A DNA stretch of 33,324 nucleotides, taken from positions 1 through 33,324 of the forward strand of contig UQFU01000011.1 in the NCBI GenBank assembly GCA_900540425.1, in the 5' to 3' direction. The notes below the pieces were generated by a model that worked only from the letters and a program-made list of their open reading frames with translations, had not been told where the DNA came from and did no database searches. The position numbers and the translations under genes were made by a program. Source of the stretch: an uncultured Alphaproteobacteria bacterium (GTDB taxonomy: Bacteria; Pseudomonadota; Alphaproteobacteria; RF32; CAG-239). This document shows, one piece after another, positions 1 through 7,793 of the stretch. Each line of letters begins with the position of its first letter. The first letter of the stretch is position 1.

Positions 1-248
1 TTATCGGTACTGCTGCCGGCAAAGGCGGCGTTTTTTCATTTGATTTGAACGGCATTCATGCCCAGGACGTTGCCTTTATTCTGGATAAGGAAGGAGTGGC
101 GATTCGCACCGGGCACCATTGCGCCGAACCGTTGGTCAAACGCATGGGCTATACCTCGCTGGCCAGAGCCTCAATCGGCCTTTATACCTCTCGTCAGGAT
201 ATTGACCGCTTTGCGGCGGCTTTGCTCAAGGCCCGGAGCTTTTTCTGA
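1..248 (+). CDS. sufS: Cysteine desulfurase SufS, C-terminal end (partial)
   Basis: The reading frame is open from base 3 and runs off the left edge, so only about the last 81 residues are present. SufS is a PLP-dependent class V aminotransferase that takes sulfur from cysteine for Fe-S cluster assembly in the cytoplasm. The visible part carries the active-site cysteine segment RTGHHCAEP, whose Cys carries the persulfide, followed by ARASIGLYTSRQDID, the usual C-terminal helix region of SufS/CsdA. The sufT and sufE genes downstream support SufS over IscS. The gene is intact at its 3' end and stops at TGA 246-248. Identity as a group II desulfurase is confident; SufS rather than a CsdA paralogue is inferred from the neighbours. 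Confidence 0.93.
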   Translation, partial: IGTAAGKGGVFSFDLNGIHAQDVAFILDKEGVAIRTGHHCAEPLVKRMGYTSLARASIGLYTSRQDIDRFAAALLKARSFF

Positions 249-339
249 TTCTCGGAATCTGTATAAGCAGGGCGAAACGCTTGCAATTAAATCCTCAGAG
301 ATGTATATAGGAATTCAGAAAAATCTGAAAGGTAAACTA

Positions 340-774
340 ATGTCCGAGGAACAAAAAACAGACGGCGGAATTTCATCTTTGGAAGCGGGGCTGCTTGATG
401 CCATGACCCAGCCGCTGCCCGATACGGAATATCAGGTAACCGCGGGAGAACCCTTGTCCCCCGGATTAAAGAAAACAAGCCGCGAAGCAATTGTCGAGGC
501 TTTGAAAACCGTTTCTGATCCTGAAATTATGGTCAATATCTGGGATTTGGGACTGGTTTATGATATCCGCCAGGCCGAAAACGGCGATGTTGAAATCGAT
601 ATGACTGTCACCGCTCCGAATTGTCCGGTTGCCGGTGTTCTTCCCGCCCAGGCCGCCGAAGCTGTTGCCGCGATTGACGGTGTCGGTATGGTAACCGTAA
701 AATTGGTTTGGGAGCCGGAATGGACGTTTGAGCGCATGAGCGATGACGCCAAAATGATGTTTGAACTTTTTTAG
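340..774 (+). CDS. sufT: Fe-S assembly protein SufT (MIP18/DUF59 family)
   Basis: A 144-residue protein with a variable N-terminus of about 45 residues and then a MIP18/DUF59 domain. The domain shows SDPEIMVNIWDLGLVYDI, a central APNCPVAG with the family cysteine, and a C-terminal WEPEWTFERMSDDAK; the layout matches SufT proteins of SUF operons. SufT acts as an accessory factor in Fe-S cluster maturation, and its exact chemistry is not settled. I chose ATG 340 because AAAGG lies just upstream. An in-frame ATG at 301 would add 13 residues but lacks a clear ribosome site. The gap of 91 bases after sufS is the largest in this operon and may hold a weak internal signal. Confidence 0.9.
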   Translation: MSEEQKTDGGISSLEAGLLDAMTQPLPDTEYQVTAGEPLSPGLKKTSREAIVEALKTVSDPEIMVNIWDLGLVYDIRQAENGDVEIDMTVTAPNCPVAGVLPAQAAEAVAAIDGVGMVTVKLVWEPEWTFERMSDDAKMMFELF

Positions 775-782
775 GAGCGGCA

Positions 783-1655
783 ATGGACGGGCGTGTTTTT
801 TTGCAGCGTTTTCGTTTCCCTGGGAGAGATGTTGATTCTTTTGTAATTCCGACATCAGAATTGCAAAGCCGTCCGGAGGCGGAAATCTGCCTGCCGGATG
901 GTGAACCAAACGGGATTCGAACTGACGGACCGCAGATTAAAATCGGCCTGCTTTTGGCGCTTGAAAGCGGTTATGACGGCTATGTGATTGACGAACCGTA
1001 TGTGCAGGCGCTGGCTGCTCCCGATGTTGAACTGCGTTTTGTCGGCTATAAAAATGTGGCCGACACGCTTCGGAAGCTGGGTTTGGACGGTTTGCTGCTG
1101 ATTGGCGGAAATTTTGATTCGCCGGCAGATTATTATCTTTTCCCCGAAAAGCTTCCCGCCGGCCATCGTCTGTCCGAACGCTCTGCCGCCTATCTTGAAG
1201 CCATTGCTTTTGCTGCCGGACACAAGCTTCCGGTTTTGGGAATTTGCGCCGGGTTTCAAATGCTGGCCGGTTTCTTCGGTGCCAAAATGTACACGAATGT
1301 GACGGCGGAATTAGGCGGCGGTCTTGCTCATAAGTCGGATAAATATCAAGATGCCCATGCCGTCCGGCTCACGCCGGGAACCAGGCTGTTTGAACTCTGC
1401 GGCAAAAAAAATGAAATTATGGTCAATTCGGTGCATACCGAAGGCGTTGCCGAACTGGCGGGTAGTTCGGAACTTGTCGTTTCTGCCCGTTCGGCAGATG
1501 GTAATGTTGAAGCGGTTGAAGCACGGGAGAATTGGTTTGCTTTGGGGGTGCAGTGGCATCCGGAATATTTGCGGCATCGTTCGCCGGAAGCAGCGGCGCT
1601 GTTTGCCGCTTTGTCTGCCGCTGCCCGAAAATATCGCCAGGAGAAAATAAAATGA
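783..1655 (+). CDS. Class I glutamine amidotransferase-like / peptidase C26 hydrolase
   Basis: A 290-residue protein of the C26/PuuD-type class I amidotransferase fold. The nucleophile elbow is GICAGFQML with Cys155. The rest of the triad is VQWHPE, with His259 and Glu261. Conserved NSVHTEGV precedes it, as in gamma-glutamyl-GABA hydrolases. The first 55 or so residues do not resemble the family and may be a separate extension. Family members hydrolyse gamma-glutamyl bonds, and no synthase partner subunit is visible here. Translation is coupled to sufE: the stop TGA 1653-1655 overlaps the sufE ATG, and AGGAG at 773-777 serves this gene. Its place inside a SUF operon is unusual. The fold is certain but the substrate is unknown. 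Confidence 0.85.
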   Translation: MDGRVFLQRFRFPGRDVDSFVIPTSELQSRPEAEICLPDGEPNGIRTDGPQIKIGLLLALESGYDGYVIDEPYVQALAAPDVELRFVGYKNVADTLRKLGLDGLLLIGGNFDSPADYYLFPEKLPAGHRLSERSAAYLEAIAFAAGHKLPVLGICAGFQMLAGFFGAKMYTNVTAELGGGLAHKSDKYQDAHAVRLTPGTRLFELCGKKNEIMVNSVHTEGVAELAGSSELVVSARSADGNVEAVEARENWFALGVQWHPEYLRHRSPEAAALFAALSAAARKYRQEKIK

Positions 1656-2062
1656 AAATCGATGAGTTGATTGAAAATTTTGAACTTCTTGATGACTGGG
1701 AAGACAAATACCGCTATCTGATAGACTTGGGCGCGGCCTTGCCGCCGTTTCCGCCCGAACTGCAAACCGAAGAATGGAAAGTCAGCGGCTGCCAGTCTCA
1801 GGTTTGGCTGGTTCCGGAAGTGGCCTCCGAAAACGGACACAAGGTGTTGAATTTCAAAGGCAGCAGCGACGCCGCCATCGTCAAAGGGATTGTTGCGGTT
1901 GTCTTGAGCATTTTTGCACATAAAACGCCGCAGCAGATTAAAGAAATTGCAGTTGAAAATATTTTTGCTAAACTGGGTCTATCGGAACACCTGAGCCCCA
2001 GCCGTCGCAACGGTCTGGCGGCAATGACCGATAAAATCCGCTATTATGCGGCAGTATTGTGA
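1652..2062 (+). CDS. sufE: Cysteine desulfuration protein SufE
   Basis: A 136-residue SufE, the usual family length. SufE accepts the persulfide from SufS on its own cysteine and passes it to the scaffold. The motif SGCQSQVWL contains the acceptor Cys47, close to Cys51 of E. coli SufE. The N-terminus FELLDDWEDKYRYLIDLG and the later LGLSEHLSPSRRNGL are typical. The ATG overlaps the previous stop (ATGA), so translation is coupled. The ATG further upstream in the same frame lies inside the preceding gene and is rejected. Confidence 0.95.
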   Translation: MKIDELIENFELLDDWEDKYRYLIDLGAALPPFPPELQTEEWKVSGCQSQVWLVPEVASENGHKVLNFKGSSDAAIVKGIVAVVLSIFAHKTPQQIKEIAVENIFAKLGLSEHLSPSRRNGLAAMTDKIRYYAAVL

Positions 2063-2072
2063 AGGACAGTTG

Positions 2073-3275
2073 ATGAATATTCACGAGTATCAGGCCAAAA
2101 AGATTCTCAGCCAGTACGGGATAGAGATTCCCCGCGGTGGTATTGCCTATACTCCGGGAGAGGCGAAAAGGGTGGCGGCGGAAGTTTCCAAACGCGGGCC
2201 GTGGATGCTTAAGTCCCAAATTCAGTCCGGCGCCCGCAAACGCGGTTATTTTCTGGAAAAAGAAGCCGGACGCGGCGGCGGTATCAGGCTGGTCAAAAGC
2301 CGCCGGGATATTTTGCCCGAAGCGGAACAAATGCTGGGATCTACTTTGGTTACCGTCCAAACTGGCCCAAAAGGCAAACAGGTCAGCCGTATCTATGTAG
2401 AAGCTTATAACAAAGTCAAACAAATTTTTTATGCCGGATTGGTGATTGACCGGATGCTGCCGGCCTTAACTCTGCTGATTGCCGAAGTCGGAACCGAAGA
2501 CATTGCTTCCATGGCCTTAAGTACGCCGGAGAAAATACTCAAAGTCCGGCTTGACTGGGAAATTGGTGCCACTCCCGAACAGATTCAGGAGATTATGAGC
2601 TTTTTAAAACTTCCGGTCAGAAGCGCCGCCAGCCTGGAAACGCTGGTCAACGGGCTGCACCGGGCTTTTATTGACTATGACGCCACCATGATCGAAATCA
2701 ATCCGGTTGGTGTGCAGCGCAACGGCAGTCTGGTTGCTTTGGACGCCAAAATGTCCTTTGATGAAAATGCCCTTTACCGCCACCCCGAAATTACCCGGCT
2801 GGAAGATGAATATGAAGAAGACGACCATGAAATTCAGGCCAAGAAATTCGGTTTTACCTATTGCGATTTCGATGGCAGCATCGGTTGTATTGTTAACGGC
2901 GACGGGATTGCCATGGCCGCGCTCGACCTGTTGCGCAGCAAAGGCAGCGGCATGGCCTGTTTTCTGAACGTCAAAGGCGGTGTTGACAAGGATAAGATCG
3001 CCTCGGGAATAAAAATTATCATGACCAATCCCCGGGTGGAAGGGATTCTGATTAATATTCTCGGTGGTTTCCTGCGTTGTAACCTGATTGCCGAAGGCAT
3101 TATTTCCGCTGCGGCCGAAGTAGGGCTGAATGTTCCGCTGGTTGTCCGTTTTGAAGGAACCAATAAAGACGAAGCCAAAGATATTCTGGAACATTCCAAA
3201 CTTCCGATTGTTATTGCCGAAGACATGGAAAGCGCCGTGGATATTCTGATTAAGGCGGTGGAGGAAAGCGACTGA
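2073..3275 (+). CDS. Divergent succinyl-CoA synthetase beta subunit-like protein (SucC paralogue)
   Basis: A 400-residue ATP-grasp protein aligned end to end with SucC (MNIHEYQAKKILSQYGI). Kept features are IEINPV with Glu208, equivalent to E. coli Glu197, then LDAKMSFDENALYRHPE, an NGDGIAMA CoA-ligase region and VRFEGTN near the end. The nucleotide loop is not canonical: where SucC has HAGGRGKAGG, residues 52-70 read SGARKRGYFLEKEAGRGGG, with an insertion of about eight residues. Acidic residues at about 249-258 also look added. It overlaps the next gene by one base (TGATG) and follows sufE by 10 bases, so it belongs to the SUF operon. By family it would bind nucleotide and CoA, but because of the changes in its partner I do not assign succinyl-CoA synthetase activity. 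Confidence 0.85.
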   Translation: MNIHEYQAKKILSQYGIEIPRGGIAYTPGEAKRVAAEVSKRGPWMLKSQIQSGARKRGYFLEKEAGRGGGIRLVKSRRDILPEAEQMLGSTLVTVQTGPKGKQVSRIYVEAYNKVKQIFYAGLVIDRMLPALTLLIAEVGTEDIASMALSTPEKILKVRLDWEIGATPEQIQEIMSFLKLPVRSAASLETLVNGLHRAFIDYDATMIEINPVGVQRNGSLVALDAKMSFDENALYRHPEITRLEDEYEEDDHEIQAKKFGFTYCDFDGSIGCIVNGDGIAMAALDLLRSKGSGMACFLNVKGGVDKDKIASGIKIIMTNPRVEGILINILGGFLRCNLIAEGIISAAAEVGLNVPLVVRFEGTNKDEAKDILEHSKLPIVIAEDMESAVDILIKAVEESD

Positions 3276-4147
3276 TGTCAATTCTGGTCGATAAAAATAC
3301 CAAAGTGCTCTGCCAGGGTATTACCGGTACCCAGGCAACATTTCATGTCCGCCGTTCTTTGGATTACGGCACGCAGGTTGTTGCCGGCGTAACGCCGGGA
3401 AAAGGCGGTAATCAGCATTTGGGGCTGCCGGTGTTTAACACGGTTAAAGAAGCCGTCGCCGAAACCGGCGCCAATGCCAGCGTAATGTATGTGCCGGCGC
3501 GTTCGGTACGCGATGCCGTCCGCGAAGTTGTGGAGGCCGAGCTTGATTTGGCGGTTTGCATCGCCAATGGGGTTCCCCTGCGCGACATGATGGAAATCAA
3601 AGCCATGTTAAAGGGCAGCAAAACCAAATTAATCGGACCCAATACGCCGGGAATTATCACCCCCGGCGCCGCCCGGCTGGGGATTTTCCCTGAGAATATC
3701 CACAACCCCGGACGGATCGGGATTGTTTCCCGCTCGTCTACGCTGACTTATGAAGCAGTAATCGAAACCAAAAAAGCCGGGCAGGGACAGTCGACGGTTA
3801 TCGGTCTTGGCGACGATATGCTTATCGGAATAGACTTTGTAGATACAATGGAGGCCTTTATGAACGATGACGCAACCGACGCTGTCGTCCTGATTGGCCA
3901 GCTTGGAGGCAGTTTTGAAGAATATGCCGCCAAATACTACAAAGCTTTGGAACGCAAAAAGCCGGTCATTTGTTTTGTGGCCGGAGATGCCGTTCCGTTT
4001 GGGCATAAAATGGGCTATGCCGGGGATATTATCACCAAGGGGCATATTTCGGTTCAGGATAAAAAGGACGCCATGATTGATGCCGGCATGGTTGTTGTCG
4101 ACCGTATCAGCAAAATTCATGAGGCGTTGCAGGGACTGGCCGGATAG
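3275..4147 (+). CDS. Divergent succinyl-CoA synthetase alpha subunit-like protein lacking the catalytic histidine
   Basis: A 290-residue protein closely following SucD from the start (MSILVDKNTKVLCQGITG) to the C-terminus, with the CoA-binding Rossmann part GVTPGKGGNQHLGLPVF intact. In SucD the phosphorylated histidine sits in RMGHAG; here the segment is KMGYAG, so Tyr248 replaces it. The glutamate that stabilises phospho-His (GEIGGS in E. coli, Glu208) is Gln209 in GQLGGS. GPNCPG reads GPNTPG and SRSGTLTYE reads SRSSTLTYE. Loss of the histidine should block the normal phosphoryl relay. A histidine three codons earlier (GHKMGY, His244) is present but shifted. This is probably a pseudoenzyme or an enzyme with changed chemistry, acting with the SucC-like protein upstream. 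Confidence 0.87.
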   Translation: MSILVDKNTKVLCQGITGTQATFHVRRSLDYGTQVVAGVTPGKGGNQHLGLPVFNTVKEAVAETGANASVMYVPARSVRDAVREVVEAELDLAVCIANGVPLRDMMEIKAMLKGSKTKLIGPNTPGIITPGAARLGIFPENIHNPGRIGIVSRSSTLTYEAVIETKKAGQGQSTVIGLGDDMLIGIDFVDTMEAFMNDDATDAVVLIGQLGGSFEEYAAKYYKALERKKPVICFVAGDAVPFGHKMGYAGDIITKGHISVQDKKDAMIDAGMVVVDRISKIHEALQGLAG

Positions 4148-4149
4148 AA

Positions 4150-4869
4150 ATGGGAATCTGGACTTCCGTTTTAAGCGTATTTCTGCCGCCGCGCTGCATC
4201 AAATGCGGCAGAGTTTTGCCCGGCGGTGATGATGGCCTCTGTCCGGATTGCTTTAATGAAGTCAGTTTTATCAGCCGCCCCTATTGCGAAAAATGCGGAC
4301 ACCCTCTGGACGAAGAACCCGCTAATCGCAAGCTCTATTGTGCTTCCTGCCTGCAGAATCATCGCTCGCCGTTTCGTCTGAGCCGCTCTGCTTTTCGCTA
4401 TGATGACGGTTCAAAAAATCTGATTCTGAGTTTCAAGTTTATGGATAAGACCGAAAACGCCAAAGTCCTCGGCCGCTGGCTGTTTAACGCCGGAAAAGAT
4501 ATTTGGAACCAAGGCGCCGATGTTTTGATTCCGATTCCCCTGCATTATACCCGTCTGCTCAGAAGGCGCTATAATCAATCGGCGCTGCTTTGTCATGAGT
4601 TAAGCCGTTTATGCGGGCTTCCTGTTGAATATACCGCCGTCGAACGCCACCGGAAAACCCGGCCTCAGGTTGAATTTTCCGGACATGCCCGGATTAAAAA
4701 CGTCAAAAATGCCTTCCGGATCCGACACCCGGAACGGATTCGCGGCAAACATGTCGTACTGGTTGATGACGTCATGACCACCGGTTCAACGCTCAAAGAA
4801 TGTGCCCTGGTACTGCATAAAGCCGGTGCCGCTTCCGTTGATACCCTGACGGTGGCCAGAGTTTGCTGA
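4150..4869 (+). CDS. comF: ComF family phosphoribosyltransferase-like protein
   Basis: A 239-residue ComF/GntX-type protein. The N-terminal zinc-ribbon part has paired cysteines (CIKC, CPDC, CEKC, CASC). The C-terminal phosphoribosyltransferase fold carries the PRPP-binding loop VLVDDVMTTGSTLKECA at about residues 198-214. An RRRYNQSALL segment in the middle is the usual family signature. ComF proteins are needed for DNA uptake in naturally competent bacteria, probably by helping single-stranded DNA enter the cytoplasm. The gene starts two bases after the sucD-like stop and is the last member of the operon. Alphaproteobacteria commonly carry it as an isolated gene, so a competence role is not shown by this context. 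Confidence 0.92.
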   Translation: MGIWTSVLSVFLPPRCIKCGRVLPGGDDGLCPDCFNEVSFISRPYCEKCGHPLDEEPANRKLYCASCLQNHRSPFRLSRSAFRYDDGSKNLILSFKFMDKTENAKVLGRWLFNAGKDIWNQGADVLIPIPLHYTRLLRRRYNQSALLCHELSRLCGLPVEYTAVERHRKTRPQVEFSGHARIKNVKNAFRIRHPERIRGKHVVLVDDVMTTGSTLKECALVLHKAGAASVDTLTVARVC

Positions 4870-4929
4870 TTCATAAATAATTAAAAACTCTCCGTTAAAG
4901 TGTAATAAATTCAAAAAGAGGAGCGGCGT

Positions 4930-6198
4930 ATGAAAAAATACCTGTTTAGTCTGATTTTAACCGGTGTCTTGGGCATATATTCGGAAGTATTGGCAGATGC
5001 AGAAAAAGAAACCGCCGGTATCGTTGATGATGGTTATGTTGCCAGCTTGCGGGAATGCAAGCCGGCCGTATATGAAAACAAGATTCGCATTATCGGCCGC
5101 GAAGTTACTGTTCGTCAGGAAATCAAAGGTATTGAAGATGGTTTTTGCCGTCTGATTATTGGCAGCGATTCCGAACGAAAGTCCGATTGCCGGATTCCTC
5201 TGGAAAAAATGAAAGTTCTTGCCGATTCTTTTCAAAATCCGGAACCCGCCGATAACGATCTTCTTAACGATGATAAATATTGCCAGGATTTGCCGACAGA
5301 TAAAGTCAATTCTTTTAATGATGTCAACGGTGTGGCCTATGATTGTGATACGGTGCTGAATGTCCAGTTGGTCAGCGTCGAAGAATGCAGTAAATGTCCC
5401 AATCGCAAAATGGTTGAAAATTCAAAATTAAAGTTTAACGGCAAACCGCTGAATTATTGCGTGTTGAAACAATGTCCGGCAGAGTACCGCCGCGATGGAA
5501 ACGGTGGTTGCCAGCCGGATAAGGTTGCCGCCCAAGAAAAAGTGCAAATGCAGCAATACTTCATCGATAACGGCAGCAAAAAGCTAATAGTCTTTTTTGC
5601 CGGCTGGGGCTGTGACGAACATCAGTTTGCCAATTTGAGGGATCATAATTATGATGTTCTGATGCTGTTTGATTATAATGGTTTGGGGCTGAATTTTGAT
5701 TTTTCGAAATATGAAGAAATTCATGTTATCGGCTATTCCGCCGGCGTTTTCGTCGCTTCTCTCGTCGCCGACCGCCTGCCTAATCTGAAACAGAAAATCG
5801 CCGTTAACGGCAATCCGTATTTGTTTGATGCCCAAAAGGGGCTGTCTCCGGAGATGATAAATGTGCTAAATCAGGTTTTACAGGGCGGTCCAATAGATTT
5901 TCAGCGCGATTATCTTGTTTTTTCTCCCGAAGAATATGAACTGTCCGAACGTTTCCCCTCCAAGCGCAGCCTTGAAAGCAGCCGCCTTGAACTGGAAAAG
6001 CTGCAGGAGTTCTATCAGCGTTACCGAGATCAGATTAATCCGGAATTTAATCGGGCGATTATTTCCGATAATGATAAGATTTTCAATCTTAACGAACAGA
6101 AAAATTTTTACGGCGATAAATTGGTTCTTCTCCCCGAAACCCGCCACCATGTGTTTTTCAAGTTCAAATCTTTTGAAGATATTTTAAGATATAAATAG
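4930..6198 (+). CDS. Secreted Cys-rich protein with C-terminal BioG-like (DUF452) esterase domain
   Basis: A 422-residue protein in two parts. Residues 1-23 form a Sec signal peptide (basic KK, hydrophobic core, cut near LADA). Residues 25 to about 205 are rich in cysteine (CRLIIG, ECSKCPNRK, YCVLKQCPAEYRRDGNGGC) and I do not recognise them. From about residue 210 the sequence follows the DUF452/BioG alpha/beta-hydrolase family: VFFAGWGCDEHQF (Gly225-Trp226-Gly227), the nucleophile elbow IGYSAG with Ser270, an acid likely at Asp380 or Asp382, and His406 or His407 in ETRHHVFF. BioG cleaves pimeloyl-ACP methyl ester in the cytoplasm, but this copy appears exported and no biotin genes are near. 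AAGAGGAG precedes ATG 4930. An exported esterase is the best description; the substrate is unknown. Confidence 0.75.
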   Translation: MKKYLFSLILTGVLGIYSEVLADAEKETAGIVDDGYVASLRECKPAVYENKIRIIGREVTVRQEIKGIEDGFCRLIIGSDSERKSDCRIPLEKMKVLADSFQNPEPADNDLLNDDKYCQDLPTDKVNSFNDVNGVAYDCDTVLNVQLVSVEECSKCPNRKMVENSKLKFNGKPLNYCVLKQCPAEYRRDGNGGCQPDKVAAQEKVQMQQYFIDNGSKKLIVFFAGWGCDEHQFANLRDHNYDVLMLFDYNGLGLNFDFSKYEEIHVIGYSAGVFVASLVADRLPNLKQKIAVNGNPYLFDAQKGLSPEMINVLNQVLQGGPIDFQRDYLVFSPEEYELSERFPSKRSLESSRLELEKLQEFYQRYRDQINPEFNRAIISDNDKIFNLNEQKNFYGDKLVLLPETRHHVFFKFKSFEDILRYK

Positions 6199-6216
6199 TC
6201 CCGAAATTATATCTGT

Positions 6217-6756
6217 CTATAAAGCGGTTCCTTTTTTCGGACGAAACAAACGCGACATGTCAACGCCTTCCAATTCCAGAAGTTTAATCTTGGTATCAAG
6301 GCCGCCGGCATAACCGGTCAGGCTGCCGTTTGTTCCGACGACCCGGTGGCAGGGAATAATGATTGAAATCGGATTATGCCCGACAGCTCCGCCGACGGCT
6401 TGGGCGGACATGCTCTTTTTGCCGGTTTGCCGGGCAATTATTTTGGCAATCTCTCCATAGCTCAAAACCTGCCCTTGCGGGATTTGGCACAAAATCTTCC
6501 ATACCGCCTGCCGAAATTTTCCACCGCGGGGAGCCAGCGGCAGCTCGGAAACAGCCGGATTTTTACCCTGAAAATATTTATCAAGCCATTCGCGCGTCTT
6601 AATGAAAATCGGCAAGTCCGCCTGTTCCTGAATGTCATCCGGCACGGTATCTGCATAGTATTTTTGTTTCTCAATCCATAATCCGGTCAGATTCTTTCCG
6701 TCGCTGGCAAGCAGCAGCCTGCCGATTGGCGAATTGTAATAAGCGGAATAAAGCAT
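6217..6756 (-). CDS. ogt: Methylated-DNA--protein-cysteine methyltransferase
   Basis: A 179-residue Ogt/AGT-type suicide DNA repair protein that moves the alkyl group from O6-alkylguanine to its own cysteine. The acceptor motif IIPCHRVVG has Cys136. The helix-turn-helix part includes QAVWKILCQIPQGQVLSYGEIAK, and AQAVGGAVGHNP carries the asparagine hinge. The N-terminal Ogt domain (LYSAYYNSPIGRLLLASDG) is present, while the Ada-type regulatory zinc domain is absent. It runs opposite to its neighbours, convergent with the BioG-like gene. The stop lies 18 bases from that gene's stop with no clear terminator between them. Confidence 0.95.
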   Translation of the reverse strand: MLYSAYYNSPIGRLLLASDGKNLTGLWIEKQKYYADTVPDDIQEQADLPIFIKTREWLDKYFQGKNPAVSELPLAPRGGKFRQAVWKILCQIPQGQVLSYGEIAKIIARQTGKKSMSAQAVGGAVGHNPISIIIPCHRVVGTNGSLTGYAGGLDTKIKLLELEGVDMSRLFRPKKGTAL

Positions 6757-6844
6757 TATAATGCTCCTTAAAATGCAAAGATTCGATTATTGGTTGAAAC
6801 TTAATTTCGTAACAAAAGTTTAAAACGATTTCCCTTAATATTGG

Positions 6845-6873
6845 TTGTTTATGGCCTGAATTTATGATATATT
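6845..6873 (+). promoter_or_regulatory. Possible sigma70 promoter for the DUF218-like gene
   Basis: TTGTTT at 6845-6850 and TATATT at 6868-6873 are 17 bases apart, 46 bases before the start codon at 6919. The region is so AT-rich that chance matches are likely. No ribosome site is evident before ATG 6919, only an A-rich leader. Confidence 0.35.
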
Positions 6874-6918
6874 CTAAATAATATATTTTAAGTTGTTAAT
6901 TATTAAAATAAAAAAATT

Positions 6919-7719
6919 ATGAAAAAAAAGTTTTACGAAGCCGCAAACCTGCTTCACTCTGTTCTGAAAGCAGAAACAAACTGTTTTCAAAATGGCAGTA
7001 TCATAGCGGCAACACATGTTGTTGCTATTGATGATGATGCTACGTCAGCAATGTATGCCGCCAAATTATATCATCAAATACATAAAAAGCATGGATATTA
7101 TCCTACAGTCCTTTGTGTTGGTGGTAAGGGTCTTATGAGCAGGCATACTCACCAAAAAAGTGAGGCTGAGCTTCTGGCTTATACCGCTCAGAAACTTGGT
7201 GTGGCTTGTGAGCATATTGTAATATTGGGAGAAGGGAAAAACAGCGGCGATAACGTTTTGGCGGTTGCTTTCGAGCTCAAAGGTAAAAATGCTGTGGTCA
7301 TCTGGTGTGCGACACAGAGGTTAAGTTTGCGGCTGGAGAGAACACAGGCCAAACAGGCGCCCGAAATAAAATCATATTACTTTGTTATTTGTCAGACAAT
7401 TGATGAAGTAATGCGATTATATAACGGAAAGGGTTTGTGCGGCGGACAAATGCTTTTGCATGAATTGGCCAGTATTTTGAACAGATGCGAAGCATATGCC
7501 GGAACATTTCAGCAGCCGTTAGAATTTAAGATTTCCGACGATGTTCGTAAAGCGGCAAAATTGCTGGAGAACAATTATCGGCTGAAGCTGCCCCAAAAAA
7601 ACGTTAGGTCTTATATGCAATTAATTAAACTGTACTTATCTGTTCTGAAAAACAAGAAACATATGAAAGACGATTTAGAATTCGCTATAACGGCTTTCAG
7701 AAAACAGTTGGATTGCTGA
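6919..7719 (+). CDS. DUF218-like (YdcF/ElyC/SanA family) protein
   Basis: A 266-residue cytoplasmic-looking protein with no signal peptide or membrane segment. Residues 30-150 resemble the DUF218 fold: hydrophobic strand AATHVVAIDDD, then TVLCVGGKGLMSRHTHQKSE, then KSEAELLAYTAQKLGV and a GEGKNSGDNVL motif that matches the family's S-x-N-T-x-E-N region. The C-terminal 110 residues are helical and unfamiliar. DUF218 proteins are linked to envelope maintenance and vancomycin sensitivity in E. coli (SanA, ElyC), although those are membrane-anchored and this one is not. Base use is more AT-rich than the flanking operons, which fits a recently acquired gene. A strong terminator follows. The family call is moderate and the function unknown. 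Confidence 0.65.
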   Translation: MKKKFYEAANLLHSVLKAETNCFQNGSIIAATHVVAIDDDATSAMYAAKLYHQIHKKHGYYPTVLCVGGKGLMSRHTHQKSEAELLAYTAQKLGVACEHIVILGEGKNSGDNVLAVAFELKGKNAVVIWCATQRLSLRLERTQAKQAPEIKSYYFVICQTIDEVMRLYNGKGLCGGQMLLHELASILNRCEAYAGTFQQPLEFKISDDVRKAAKLLENNYRLKLPQKNVRSYMQLIKLYLSVLKNKKHMKDDLEFAITAFRKQLDC

Positions 7720-7728
7720 TTAATAAAA

Positions 7729-7768
7729 AAACATCCTTAACCGTTAAAAATGGTTAGGGGTGTTTTTT
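7729..7768 (+). terminator. Rho-independent terminator after the DUF218-like gene
   Basis: A stem of about 14 base pairs (two G-U), with arms around TCCTTAACC and GGTTAGGGG and a 9-base AT-rich loop at 7743-7751, is followed by a T-run at 7763-7768. It lies 10 bases after the stop codon. Confidence 0.85.
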
Positions 7769-7793
7769 GTTTGTATCAAAACTTTAACCTTTG

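Noticed and set aside
466..909. Minus-strand frame opposite sufT
   Set aside because: Shadow of the sufT and C26 genes, without family motifs or a ribosome site.
2073..4147. Malate-CoA ligase (MtkAB) instead of a SucCD paralogue
   Set aside because: MtkB also needs the active-site histidine, and no serine-cycle genes are nearby.
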